DNA of 64,000 bases from the NCBI GenBank assembly GCA_947652605.1, contig OX393578.1, forward strand, positions 39,437,470 through 39,501,469, in the 5' to 3' direction. This document shows, piece by piece, positions 1 to 11,813 of this stretch (its first letter is position 1; each line of letters opens with the position of its first letter). Source of the stretch: Elmis aenea. Its lineage: Eukaryota > Arthropoda > Insecta > Coleoptera > Elmidae. Below the pieces are notes generated by a model. The model did no database searches. It saw nothing but the letters and a program-made list of their open reading frames with translations, and was not told where the DNA came from. The position numbers and the translations under genes are program-made.

Positions 1-33
1 ATGATTATTTGTCTAACTGGTCGTCGGAAAAGC

Positions 34-165
34 ATAGTGTACAACACGTGCTGAAAGAATATTTCACACTCGCATGACTGAGCCACTCGCCTGACGGCTC
101 GTGGCTCAACTGTCATACTCGTGTGAAATATTCAACTTTCAGCACTAGTTGTACAATATACTATT
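34..165. repeat. Hairpin element, AATAGTATA-type ends (copy H1)
   Basis: Imperfect palindrome. The left arm (ATAGTGTACAACACGTGCTG) is matched by the right arm (CAGCACTAGTTGTACAATAT), and the pairing continues inward through ATTTCACACTCG and GAGCCACTCG to a small loop near 93-97. The right end is TATACTATT, the same terminal motif as two other hairpins in this window. It has no coding capacity. The family is not one I can name. Confidence 0.65.
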
Positions 166-1216
166 ACAGTATTTAAATCTTTAGAAAATTTGTTGAAAGG
201 ACATTTTACTTTACATTATCTTTTACTTTGAAATTCTGGGGCGATTTCCCATTAACACAAAAATCTTTTCGATTCCATTAAAATATTTTCAAAATTATTT
301 CTTGATAGCTTGCTAGTCGTCCAAGCGCTATTTAAAGATTGTGGGGCTCCATCCAGATATATATTTTTTTATAACTTTTTGATACATTGGTTGTTTTAAT
401 TAATAGTTTATGCAGAAACTAAATTAAATTATATTACAATATATTCAAAATATTATAACCATTCTTTTATTTAAAATTCGACAATCGAGGCGTAGCTAAG
501 ACTTAATGGCCCCTACACATTGCGTATGCTTGCTTTATGATAGCTACGCCCCTGATGTGTACTAATTAACGATAATTCAAATTATTTAGTATATTTAGTG
601 CGTGTTTATCCTACAAGATTGTGTTCACATCGGGGTGCGACAGATTTGTAACCAGATATTATATTACCATAATTTGGTTCGAGTTGTGATAAAAACACAG
701 TAAAATTTCATAAAGTCATTCAAGAACAAAAACAGTGATACACGTTTTTTTGTAAACGTTTGCACTTATTACATAAGTGAAATTTTGTATTGCATTTAAT
801 TAAGAAATTTGTATGAACCCCGGCATTTCCCGCGAGGGCTTGTTCAAGACGGCACAGATTGTTCTGAACTCCCGTTTTTGATATAATAACCGGAGGGCTA
901 AAATTATGCTAACGATTATGAGTAAACCATCCTAAATTACTCTACTAATGTGGCTTTTCAATACACAGCGGTAGACATATTAATACAGCCATATATCAAA
1001 AAGTGCTTGTTTTCCTTGATATTAATAATAAATCATTTTTGTTTCAGCAAATATCTAAGGCGGAGTATTTGAAATGTCAAAATGAATTATGTTTTAAGTA
1101 ACTCTTTGTGATATTAATCTCGAACAATACAACACAAACTTATTTCTATACGTAAAAATTTCGTCGCAAAGTTCTTGTTTCGCTACTGAATAGTAACAAG
1201 GTGTTTATTAATACAC
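166..1216. other. No gene seen; AT-rich intergenic DNA
   Basis: No coding region, RNA gene or full element is recognisable. The only structured piece is a small inverted repeat at about 488-552. Confidence 0.5.
488..552. repeat. Short hAT-like remnant
   Basis: GGCGTAGCTAAGACTTAATG on the left pairs loosely with TAGCTACGCCCCTG on the right. The reverse complement of the right end begins CAGGGGCGTAGCTA, a typical hAT-type terminus. The piece is only about 65 bp and no 8-bp duplication is visible, so it is probably a deletion remnant. Confidence 0.3.
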
Positions 1217-1343
1217 AATAGTACACATAACAAGAGTTGTAAGAAGCATATTACGCACGAGTGGAAAAGTTGCGCACGGAGCCGCGTAGCGGCGATTGCG
1301 TATTTCCACGAGTGCGTAATGCTTTACAACTCGTGTTATGTAA
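1217..1343. repeat. Hairpin element (copy H2)
   Basis: Palindrome with arms reading ACAAGAGTTGTAAGAAGC and GCTTTACAACTCGTGTTATG, continuing inward through TTACGCACGAGTGGAAA and TTTCCACGAGTGCGTAA to the GC-rich tip GCCGCGTAGCGGC. The left end AATAGTACACATAA resembles the AATAGTATA ends of H1, H3 and H4; the right end is more diverged. The stem sequence differs completely from the other copies while the architecture is the same. Confidence 0.6.
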
Positions 1344-4300
1344 CTTACTTTTTCTACGAACACATAATACCTACGATTTTAACGGCTTTTTGGCTAATAT
1401 ACACATGTAATTAAGTTGTCTTGTCAATTTTGACGTGCCTACTTTGAAATTTCTAGACAAGTGTGTGTTTTGCTTACCGTGCATGCAGGCTGTACGGTAA
1501 AAGTAATTTACATTAGTGGTAGTAGAAAAAACAATATAGAAGGTCTTATATTTAGATAATATGCAGATAAACCAGATTTAAGCAAAATCAGGTTCAACCG
1601 TTTTATTTTATAGAAAATCCAACAATATCACAGACTTCTATTTCTTCAAGATGTAATAATTTTTTTTTTTTAAGTGCAGTTTAAGGCATAAGCCACTACC
1701 TCGTGAAAAAGCGCACAGGCGATAAAAAAAAACAATTATTTATCCTGACCCTCATTCATTTGGTCAGTAATAAAGTGTCAGGTTAAACAATGGTTAAAGC
1801 GTTTTTTTAATGCATTCTTGAGGTGATCATGTGCGCCTTTTATCGAACTTCCGTAACATGTCCTGTTAAATAAAGCTTTATTATTAACAAGAGCTTATTT
1901 ATTAAACTTTATATAAATCTATTAATTTATGCCGCACACTGTATCTGACTTGACAAAATATTCTTTAAATCGTAGGGCATTGTGCCTAAGGCAAAAGAAC
2001 AAATTTCTTTTAGGTCTACAGCTACCGTTTTATTTAATTAAAAAGTCAAATGCTTTTAGTTACAAGTTGAAGTTTCCTGTGTACTTTAAAAAATAAATTT
2101 CTGTTTTTAGTTTTTTGTGCTTAAAAGCTTGGTTAAAACGCATTTGCTTTGTTACAATAAAACATAATGCATTACGATTGATAGAATATTTTGGTAAGTT
2201 TTTAAAATTATTTGAGATTTTTGTAGTTTCCTAATAACAATTCCAGTTATTAGCTATAGTGAAATAGTAAGAATGTTTTTGTATTTTTAGAAAAATTAAT
2301 TGGTTTGAAAAATCCCTTTTTGAATTTCCGTAATGTCAATTAAAGTTGTCTACTTCTAATACACTTATAAACGTAATATTTTGACTCTTTAAAGGTTTAA
2401 AAGCTTGCTTTTTGAAAATTCATTACATGAAACGACATATCGTGTAAACCTAATATACAATCAAGTGGAGTTTCTTAATGACTGACTAGAAAAGTATATT
2501 TAAGAGGTCTTTTTTAATAAGTAATAAAGTACCAAACTAAACGAGATAATTAAATTTAGAAATAAAAATTACTTCTTTTAAATCAGCCCTCATTTACCAC
2601 ACACGCACTGCCTACAACTATAACTTTAACGACACCATTATTAACTGACAACAATTATTGTATGTTAACTCATTTGTTACTCAATCTTCCAATCATTTAA
2701 TAATAATTGAATCAATTTGGGTCACCGATATAAATCATCTCATGAGCTTTAATTAATAAAACGTGGATTAATTTAGCCTTTCAAATTATTTGCTTTAATT
2801 TAAACAATAAAATTTAGAGCCAATATGAACTACATATTCTAAAAACGACCGCTAAACGTGCTGCAGCTGTTCTAGGCATCGTAAATCAGAACTGTTTCTA
2901 AAATAAAAGTAACTAACGACCATTGTTGTTTCCTGTTGATGTCTCGCTATAAAGATTCCTAAATATTAGTTTTTTTTTCCTAAAGTAAATCACAAAGAGG
3001 AAATTTAAAATGACTTTTTAGGGTTATTTATATTACAAAATAGAATACAACATTAACTAACGTAACAATTAGATTTAGAGGAAAAATTTTAAATGTATAG
3101 AGTGAACCACTTAAACTGGTCGACTGTGGAATTCACCGTTCATATAATAGAAATTAGTAAAATAAAGTTAGAGTTACATAAAATAAAGCTCAATTTGTAG
3201 CGATATTCACATGTTTAAAAAATGCAAGGTAACTAGATAGAAGCAAAAATTAAATTTGAAAATTTTATTACCTTTTAAGTCTATAAAATATACCTAAATT
3301 TAATTTTACAATCGCAAAAAACTGGTGGTAGGTATTACTTTTTTTCATAGCACACCTACTTGCTATGATGATTTTCTCTGTACATAAATGAATAGCAATT
3401 TTTTTTTTTTGTAAACATATACTGTGTGATTCAGTTTAACTTTCGCACCCCTATAACTTTCTTATTTTAAGAGAAAGCTCCTGTAAATCTTATATTTTTG
3501 TAAATTCCAGGAAATTCGCTATCAAACGACGTTAAAATGTTTTTTTCTACGATTGGAATATGTCAGACTGGCGATAGATGTTTTGTTTTTCGAAATTTCA
3601 TAGTATACTTTTTTTAAAAAGAAGCATATATGGATAAATTTTTGAGCAAAATGAGTTTAAAAATTATTTTTTTTTACAAAATCATTGTACTTACTTGCCT
3701 AGACAAAACACGATTGCTGTAGTAACTGGAAAATTTAACTGTAACAAACTATACCAATATCTACTAATATGCAATTGCTACTAACAAAAATTTGAATTGT
3801 TCTTAGTTTGCACATTTAATTTTTGACCAAAAACAACAACCCATGTGGTACTGGTTCCATCGAAGTCATATAACATGCGTACTAAAAATGTTTTAATTTT
3901 TATATCAACGATTTAAAAAAGATTTTACTACGTAAATTAAATGATAATTTTACGTAAAAGGTATTGCAGAAACTTTTACTTTAAATTTCTCTGGCGAAAG
4001 CATTTGCCGGACAGACCAGCTAGTTAGTCTTTTCCTTAAGGGATTTCGGGACATTATAGCTGGCTATTATCGGGGTTTATCTACCCAAACTGTAATCTGA
4101 CAAAGCTGATTGTCAGTCGCTAGTACAGTTCCGATGAAGAAGCGAAATTTGCTGCAACATTTTAGGTTTTATCGAATGGTAAAAGCTGTAGTTTAACATA
4201 GTCGAAAACCGTTCGCATGAGTGCATTTGTTGAAAATAATTGTGTACAAAATGTTAACAAAACCCACATGTTCACACATTACCACCATAAAATAAATAAT

Positions 4301-4519
4301 AAAACAAAAATTTTAAATAAAAGAAACTTTGCAATAAAAACTTCGTTAAGCTGAATTAATTTGTACAACAGCAACGCCAAAGGCTATCTTCAAAAAGTGG
4401 TTAACCCCACTGCGACACTAATATAGAATATATACACGATTTTTAAAAATTGTAGTTGACTTTACTTTTAAATGTTGGTTGTACCAGCACCGTAAGATTC
4501 AGAAAGTTGGCATATAACA
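1344..4519. other. No gene seen; about 3.2 kb of unassigned AT-rich DNA
   Basis: No coding region is supported. At about 3419 the sequence TACTGTGTGATTCAG followed by CACCCCTATAACTTTC looks like a decayed TACAGGGTG-type end, but no partner was found. At 3985-4235 there is a less AT-rich stretch of unknown origin. Confidence 0.45.
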
Positions 4520-5094
4520 CAGGGGTTTGGAGCAGTCCAATTTTTTACTTGCTCCGCTCCGGCATCAAGATGCCTGCTCCAGCTCCGCTCCCGCTCCGCT
4601 CCCGCTCCGCTCCCGCTCCGCTCCGCGCTCCAAATATTAATAAAATAAGTTATTTTATTTAAAAATTTGTTTTTTAAAACAAAGCTAAAATTTTATGAGA
4701 TATGCGGAAATGGACCAAAAATTACAATAATTGACCCTAAGAAACAAGTGAAGTTAAATAAATGAACAAACTATTGATTTTCAAAAGTTAAAAAAAGAAA
4801 AAAAAGTTCTTTAAAATTTTTCAAAATTCAAATACAAAATAATGAAAATTAATATTCAGAAAAGTTACATTATAATAATTTTACTTCAAAAAAATCAAAT
4901 TTAGTTTATTTATAATTTTATTAAATACTATACCCATGAGAATAATTCATAAAAAAAAAATTGTAGTTTATAATAGTAAAGTGGAGCAGTGGAGCAATCA
5001 AAATTATTTGCTCCGGGCTCCGCTCCCGCTCCGGGCAAAAACCCATTGCTCCACTGCTCCGCGCTCCAGCTCCGCGCTCCGCTCCAAACCTCTG
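4520..5094. mobile_element. Non-autonomous hAT element, GCTCC family (copy A)
   Basis: Starts CAGGGGTTTGGAGC and ends GCTCCAAACCTCTG, a 14-bp terminal inverted repeat with one change. Both subterminal regions are arrays of GCTCC and CGCTCC units; the middle is AT-rich and non-coding. The flanks (ATATAACA and AATAACAT) only partly match, so the 8-bp duplication is decayed here, but it is clear in copies B, C and D (8966, 30484, 55602). It is nearly the same length as copy B and closely similar to it. Confidence 0.8.
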
Positions 5095-5395
5095 AATAAC
5101 ATCATATCGTAGTTCCGCGTTTTTGATTTTATCAATGCTTCTACTTGGATTTTTACTTTAACTAATTCAGTTCGTTTAAGTGTTTAAGAAATTAGTTATT
5201 TCTTTCCTTAGTTTTTATCTCGTAAGCAATCCAGCTTCTAACTCCTAACATGAACATGACCCAACTCACGAGTACGACAGTGCTACCAACAGCGTATATC
5301 AGGTTGGTGTTTCTTTATTGTGGTAGGCTCTGTATAATAAAGGCAAAATCAAAAGCGGTCGAAATGCAGGTGGTTGTTACTATAATAAAGTTTTT
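5095..5395. other. No feature seen
   Basis: Unassigned AT-rich spacer between the hAT element and the dispersed repeat. Confidence 0.4.
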
Positions 5396-5760
5396 TTCTA
5401 CTTGTATGTATATGAAAGTTGTCATTTTCTCACTGCCTACCCTACATAAAAGTTTTACTTTTTTACACTAGAGGCGAAAGTTCATTTTCGCCATTAGTGG
5501 CGAAAATAATGTCAATGTCAAGGTCAAAATCAAATTGTAAAATTTACGATTTTTTTTGGCTGAAACTTATAATAAACTAAAATTGCGTTAATATTCTTAT
5601 CAAATAATTTAATTTTAATGTAGCATTTTATATAAAAAGCCTGAGAATGATAAAAAAATTAATGTTAAATATATTTCGTTTGCAGGTTATAATTTTATTT
5701 CTGTCAATGCGAGTGTGGAGGTGTCGCTATGGAAAGGAAATGATTATTAATACTTTATAC
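5396..5760. repeat. Dispersed repeat, copy 1 (uninterrupted)
   Basis: Closely matches 21337-22322 once the 21573-22196 insertion there is removed. It contains TTTTTACACTAG and repeated GTGGCGAAA/TTTCGCC motifs near 5465-5500. At the point where copy 2 carries the palindromic element, this copy reads CATTTTATATAAAAAG, so it serves as a paralogous empty site. No terminal inverted repeats or coding capacity were recognised, so the class is unknown. Confidence 0.7.
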
Positions 5761-5836
5761 AATATGACAATAATTGTCATTTGGTTCGTTTACATTAACT
5801 TTCGTTCTATAATATAATTTTAAATTCGTTGAAAAA

Positions 5837-5973
5837 ATAGTATTTACGACTCGAGATGAAATCAGTATTTTTCTTTCGTGAGATTTGCGCACTCGCCGCT
5901 TCGCGGCTCGTGAATAAGTCTCACCTTACGAAAAAAAACTGAACTCTCATCTCTTGTTGTAAAATATACTATT
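5837..5973. repeat. Hairpin element, AATAGTATA-type ends (copy H3)
   Basis: Begins AATAGTATTTACGACTCGAG and ends TTGTTGTAAAATATACTATT. Inner arms include CGTGAGATTTGCGC and GTCTCACCTTACG, with the GC-rich tip GCCGCTTCGCGGC. It shares end motifs and layout with H1 and H4 but not the stem sequence. Confidence 0.65.
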
Positions 5974-8737
5974 GTCAGCCATGTGATTACACCCTGATAC
6001 GACATAAATGCATTGTTATTTTGCGTTCCGTTCACGCGGTCAAATCCCACAAAATATGTGAATATGATTTTTTAACTGCAGCACTAACGTCGCACTAGCG
6101 CAGTGTATAGCCCGAATAAATAGGTCGTTAAAAGAATATAAAATGGTTAAAAACGGTATAAATAAATAAAAAATATGTATTTGACGATATTATTCTTTAA
6201 ATCCGCAACGTTTAATTATTGGAATTGTATTTGAAACGTTTATTATTGCGATCGTGTGCGTAAAAGTGATGCTGTGACAATACCATAATTGCGTACACTT
6301 TTTCGATGTTTGCAAATAATTGCGTTAGTCCAATTCCCATGTTGCATGTTTGCAAATGTGACAAGGGATTATACAATTGTAGGTGATATGACTACGTGAT
6401 TGCACATGGTATATACAGATTTAATAGGGTTACAAACACGAGATCTGTTTATTTAATTAAAAATAAAGAGAGGATTTACTGTTTGTACATTCACACATAT
6501 ATGTCAGCAAGGTTTGTGCAGTGGAAAATTTGATATAATCGATGAAGCATTGGGCACGTATATTTCTCTGGTGGTATATACGAATTTCTATTATTGGAAA
6601 CACCTTTTTCTAATTGTGATTCCTCGAATGGTATTACAGTGTACTTTCCTAAAAAAAGCAATATGTTCATCGATGCTAGGATGCTTGAGATTCCATTTCC
6701 GAAACAGAAAGCGTCTGTTATACACAGAAAAGTGGGTAGGAATTGAATTCAGAGTGCACCGAAACGCAGAGGAAGCGGAATTTTGAAGAAGAATCAGGGC
6801 GGAATCAACGATCCTTTCACTGGAAAACGTTAGATTTCCAAGATAACGGGATTATCACTAAAAACTGCAATCGGTTGAACGACAGCGAAGGCTTATATAG
6901 AATTCAATAAACCAGCAAAAACACCGTAGTAAGTTTTCCCTCTTTAAGAATGTCTACTATGCCTTGATATTTTTATGTTAACTTACTTGATACAATTTAA
7001 TTAAGCGGCGTTCAACGAAATCACAACAAATAAACCGCCATGAGTTTGCTTTTACGTTCAGTACAATACAATTGTTATAAATACGAAACGGTCACTCTTG
7101 TACATTCTAGAATAAAAAAGTCGATGTCTTTCCCTTATTTCCTTAGGGACTAAGTGAAGGGCACCGTCTGTACAAGCTAGCAAACGTTGATCGACACTAA
7201 ACCTTCCGCAAAAGAAGTGTGATTTGATTTACAAGAAACGTGCTATACGCGTACATCAGTAACTTTTTTAGAATAATATACAATAGTCCTTATTACATCA
7301 CAGAAAAACATTAGATAATGAAACAGGTTTTGCTTAAGACGTATATAATTTCCTTAGTCACGCGCTAAAAGGAACGTTTTTGTCTTTTAAAATGTGTTTA
7401 AATAAAGTAATTTGGTTACTGACTTATTAGATTTCGCATTCCTGTAAAGAAGTAAATGGAATTTAATATTTTTCACATTTATTTACAACAGATTAGTCAA
7501 AAATATAATATTGTAACATTAAATGCAAGCAGTTATCGAAGTGTCTGAAGGGATTCCACGACTTGCTGCATTTTTCTTCGGTTTGTAAGAACCTTGATTC
7601 TACGAAAATTTTGTGTTACAGTTAATTTGTGACTTTGGGTGATTTTTATAATAATATTTTGTCGTACAGAGAGAAAACGTTAAGAGAAAAGACGCTTGTA
7701 TAAAAAGTCAATTTGATTTTTTAAAATTTTATAAGAGGAACGAACATTCTAATACAAATTTGGAATAAAAATGTTACGTACCTCTTATTGCATCAATTAT
7801 CGAATAAACACACTGAATACCATTCGATTAGTAAAATAAAACTTGGCAAAAATAAGGTTTTTTTTTTAAATACACTATTTTCAATTCACGAAGATTACTT
7901 TTCTGTGTGAGGAAGGTAATGAAAACTTTAAAACTGCGAACAATGTTAAACTCAGTTTACATTTTCAAATATAATATATTATGTATATACTCTGCTAATA
8001 CCAGACGAGGTAGCTAGCTACTGCATATTCCAAATGCATTTATGAAGCTTTTGGAGGATAAAGTACAAAATATGTATGTCAGTATAAGCTTGTTCAGCTT
8101 TCAGTGGTTTTCCGAAACGACTTCAGTGAGATAATGCACGTCACACCACTTGAAGGTTTTGTGAAGTTAGTTTTTAATTAAACAGCATATGTTAAAAGAC
8201 TTTTGTGCTTAACAACAATACTTAGCTACAGGCAAAACTTACTTTTTTCTGGTAAAATAAGATAAGTAACAAGTAAGTAACTTCGATAAATGCAAAGGTA
8301 CAATAGATTGTAAAATTATAAGATATCATTGTTTTTTTTTTATTAAAAAAATTTGAATTTTCAAAAAGAATAAAATCTGATTTCTACTTCAGAATTTCTT
8401 TTAAGTATGTTTGGACATCATCATGGTTTACATATCTGGACTTAAAAAAACTTATCGGGAATGAATGGATGCCGAAAGAGTTCACAAACAAAACCTTTCA
8501 TGAATCATTTTTTGATTATGTTAAGCATTATGTGGTCTTTTGCATGTAACTCCTGTTCTGTGGACAAGTGTCGATAGTTTTTTATTTAGAGCGTGCTGAA
8601 TTCAAACGATCAAGTTGATTGCATTACAATTAAAACCCATAAAAGGTTAAATTGCAAGCAAATGACGTTAAACTACTTAACTAATGCAAACGCATTTAAA
8701 AAAGAATCGATGACTTATTGTGATCTTCTGTATCCAC
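5974..8737. other. No gene seen; about 2.8 kb unassigned
   Basis: A 90-codon frame at 6514-6786 starts at TTG and shows no recognisable domain; I do not call it a gene. No inverted repeats or RNA genes were recognised elsewhere in this stretch. Confidence 0.45.
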
Positions 8738-8965
8738 CAGTGGCGTATCCTGGTCTCTGATACAAGGTGTGCTACAATTTGAGAAATTAATAATTTATTT
8801 ATTATTTAATTAATGTTTCTAGAACGACTCTTTTCAGTACCTATATCCTACATGTTCATTTTAATGTAGTAATTGTAATAATAACAACAATTAAAAAATT
8901 CATGAAAATAATAATGCTATTATTAATATAAATATAATTGTATAATTGTAAATTGTAATTGTAAC

Positions 8966-9524
8966 CAGGGGTTTGGAGCAGTCCAATTTTTTAGTTGCTC
9001 CGCTCCAGCTCCGCTCCGGCATCAAGATGTCTGCTCCAGCTCCGCTCCCGCTCCGCGCTCCAAATATTAATAAAATGTTTTTTTATTTAAAAATTTGTTT
9101 TTTAAAATAAAGCTACAATTTTATGAGATATGTGGAAATGGACCAAAAATTACAATATTTGACCCTAAGAAACAAGTGAAGTTAAATAAATGAACAAATT
9201 ATTGATCTTCAAAAGTTAAAAAAAGGAAAAAAAGTTCTTTAAAATTTTTCAAAATTCAAATACAAAATAATGAAAATTAATATTCAGAAAAGTTACATTA
9301 CCTATAATAATTTTACTTACTTCAAAATAATCAAATTTAGTTAATTTATAATTTTATTAAATACTATACCCATGAGAATAATTCATTAAAAAAAAAATTA
9401 TAATAGTAAAGTGGAGCAGTGGAGCAATCAAAATTATTTGCTCCGGGCTCCGCTCCCGCTCCGAACAAAAACCCATTGCTCCACTGCTCCGCGCTCCAGC
9501 TCCGCGCTCCGCTCCAAACCCCTG
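8966..9524. mobile_element. Non-autonomous hAT element, GCTCC family (copy B)
   Basis: Terminal repeats CAGGGGTTTGGAGC and GCTCCAAACCCCTG are perfect. The flanks are a perfect 8-bp duplication ATTGTAAC (8958-8965 and 9525-9532). Subterminal GCTCC arrays are as in copy A and in the same orientation. Inserted into the 8738-10324 hAT element, so it is the younger of the two. Confidence 0.93.
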
Positions 9525-9581
9525 ATTGTAACAAATTTGAAAAACTGTCTGATTTGCAGCTCGACAGTCTAGGCTCTAGGG

Positions 9582-9928
9582 CAGGGATGGCAAATAGGAT
9601 TTGATCAGTGTGCCAAAATAAGATAAAATTTAATACAAATTTTTCCCCGTGCCAGTACCTAACCTAACCTACCTACAGTTGGTATTTTATATGTGTAACT
9701 AGTAATGATCAAATTATTGTATTGATATAAGAAAAGTTGTTATTATCTGGTATTTTTAATTTTTTGATATTTAAATAACATGTAGTTGTAGATAATTAGC
9801 ATACTAATTAAAAATAAATAAACATTGGGAAAAAAAATTTAAAATTTATTCATAGAATTCTTTAGGGTGCCGTCGAAAATTTCTCGCGTGCCAAGTTTGG
9901 CACGCGTGCCACCTATTTGCCATCCCTG
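9582..9928. mobile_element. Non-autonomous hAT element, CAGGGATGGCAAATAGG family
   Basis: Terminal inverted repeat CAGGGATGGCAAATAGG and CCTATTTGCCATCCCTG, near perfect over 17 bp. Flanked by a perfect 8-bp duplication CTCTAGGG (9574-9581 and 9929-9936). No coding capacity in 347 bp. The second insertion into the 8738-10324 element. Confidence 0.92.
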
Positions 9929-10324
9929 CTCTAGGGCTATAAATGTACTTACGGGTGCGATTCTACTAGCGCACCAGGTCGAGCGATAATCACGCGCGTC
10001 CCCACCAACTCGCCACTACCCTCTCTCCAACCTCACGCTTCAAATGTAGCATAAGATGTGTGCGATTTTTGTATAGCGCCGCCGAACAGATAGATGTATG
10101 GCTAGCAAACGCAAACACAGCTCCGCGCTCATTACTTGCTTATTTCAACAATGAAACATTACTTTTTTAGACAATATTGCCAACTTTTTCTTTAAAATTT
10201 TCAGAAAAATTGAAAAATAATCTATCTTTTAATTTAATAAACATACTCTCAATAAAAAATAAATTTTAGGGGTTTCAAGAGGGTGTGCGGCGCACACCTA
10301 GCACCTATGGAATATACCCCACTG

Positions 10325-11525
10325 GTATCCACCAAATTCATATGTTTCACGAAGTAAATATATTCAGCTGAATAAAATATTAACTAGAGGAGATAATTTA
10401 ATAATTTAATAAATTATAAAGAACTTAAAAGTTTTTCACATCCAAAATTACCTTCTTTGGTAAGTAAGGTATTTAAAAAGAAGTGGATGAAAGTAATCGT
10501 TGATATTGGAGTAAATAAAAAAGAAAATTTTATGATAACTGATGTTTATGTGGAAAATTTACATTACTAATGGGTAAACCTTTTAAGCACATCAAGCTTA
10601 ACCAACAAGAAATAATTATCAATATTAATAGAATTCCTATGGTTGATGTTGCTAGATAAAATTGTTACAACTGAAATATCTTTATTAACCTTAGCACGTA
10701 TGGTAATTTGGACAGAAGGTGCAGAGAAAGTCGGAAAAAGGATTATTGGTTTCTTTCCTAAAACATTACTGCTACATGTACGCATATTAATACATACTAC
10801 AAAAAATTATTTTTTGTCACCCTAAAAGGTCAATACTCAAAAAGCTTTCATGACGAGAATATTTTAAAAGTTATAAAAAAAAGATTTAAAAACTTTCATG
10901 CAGTTTTAAAACTTTTTACCATTTATTTTTGTAAAGTATCATTTTATTTCCGCAGTATTTGCACGTTTTAGAATGGAGCTGTTTCAGAGATGCATTTAAC
11001 ATGAGCTGGCACTGCACCACCAACATTTGCAGTAAATAACGGATAGCGCAAAAATGTTGACACAAGCTATTAATCATGGACCGGAAATATGCTAAGAGGA
11101 CTTGTACAACACATTTGTAGTCGTGCATTCGCGTTGGTCGATTAGTAAAATAAATATCAAGCGATATTAGTAGTTATGCATAAATGGGCAGGATAGCGCA
11201 TGTGATATAGCGGGAATTGTAATAAATTATTCTGGGCTCGTTTCGTTGCGACTTTAGTACCTTCGCTTCTTAGGTGGCTTTTCCAGTGCTATTGTGGTTT
11301 ATATATTAGTTCGTTGCACATGCAGGAAGTTTTAACGCGTTTAGTTGGGAAAAAATATGCAGCATCACATTCATCTTGTACGTTTACGTTGTCTGATTGT
11401 AACAAGAGATATTTTAGCGAGCGATGGCATGCACTGTTTCAATCCACAAAAAAACTATACGCGATTTTTGCTATATTCAGACATTCAGTAGTTATACCTA
11501 CTTAAAAACTGTGCTCATAAAATGC
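10325..11525. other. No gene seen; 1.2 kb unassigned
   Basis: No supported coding region or repeat boundary. Frames of 60-72 codons in this stretch overlap on both strands and look like chance. Confidence 0.4.
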
Positions 11526-11754
11526 GTAATCTACTGTTTTAGCGTCCCTTATTATTAGACCAACTTTTAGTCGTTTCCAAAGCACGCATCTCTATCGTAT
11601 CAAATGCCTTTTTGTATATCACAGCATTAAAAAAAGCTTAAACTAACCTTTAGTTAGATCCTCTCTTATCTAAATCTAGTGCCCATAGAGATGAGTGCGG
11701 TAGCAGAAACTAAAAGTTGGTATAATAATAAGGGACGCTAAGACAGTAGATTAC
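11526..11754. mobile_element. MITE with long terminal inverted repeats
   Basis: GTAATCTACTGTTTTAGCGT on the left mirrors ACGCTAAGACAGTAGATTAC on the right; pairing continues through CCCTTATTATTAGACCAACT and beyond, about 75 bp per arm in a 229-bp element. The inner part includes matching GCACGCATCTCTATCG and ATAGAGATGAGTGCGG. Target duplication is unclear, so the superfamily is not assigned. Confidence 0.7.
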
Positions 11755-11813
11755 ACATAATATGTGTTTATAAATTAATTTTGATTTTAGTAAGTTTCTT
11801 CTTGATAGCCGTA

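Larger units (their letters stand above)
8738..10324. mobile_element. hAT-type element hosting two younger hAT insertions
   Basis: Starts CAGTGGCGTATCC and its right end, read in reverse complement, starts CAGTGGGGTATATTCC. It is flanked by perfect 8-bp duplications GTATCCAC (8730-8737 and 10325-10332). Subterminal sequence also matches: AAGGTGTGCTAC on the left and GGTGTGCG near the right end. Two other hAT elements (8966-9524 and 9582-9928) lie inside, each with its own duplication, so the original element was about 665 bp. The right part (9937-10140) is GC-richer, but no transposase was recognised. Confidence 0.85.

Noticed and set aside
4120..4175. CCGATGAAGAAGCGAAATTTG looked like a hammerhead ribozyme core
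   Set aside because: The core has a changed base and the six bases between the conserved boxes cannot form stem II; no stem I pairing was found.
4590..4660. CGCTCC array as an independent microsatellite
   Set aside because: It recurs at the ends of four elements with hAT termini, so it is part of that element.
6514..6786. 90-codon open frame
   Set aside because: Starts at TTG rather than ATG, and has no recognisable domain or neighbouring gene signal.
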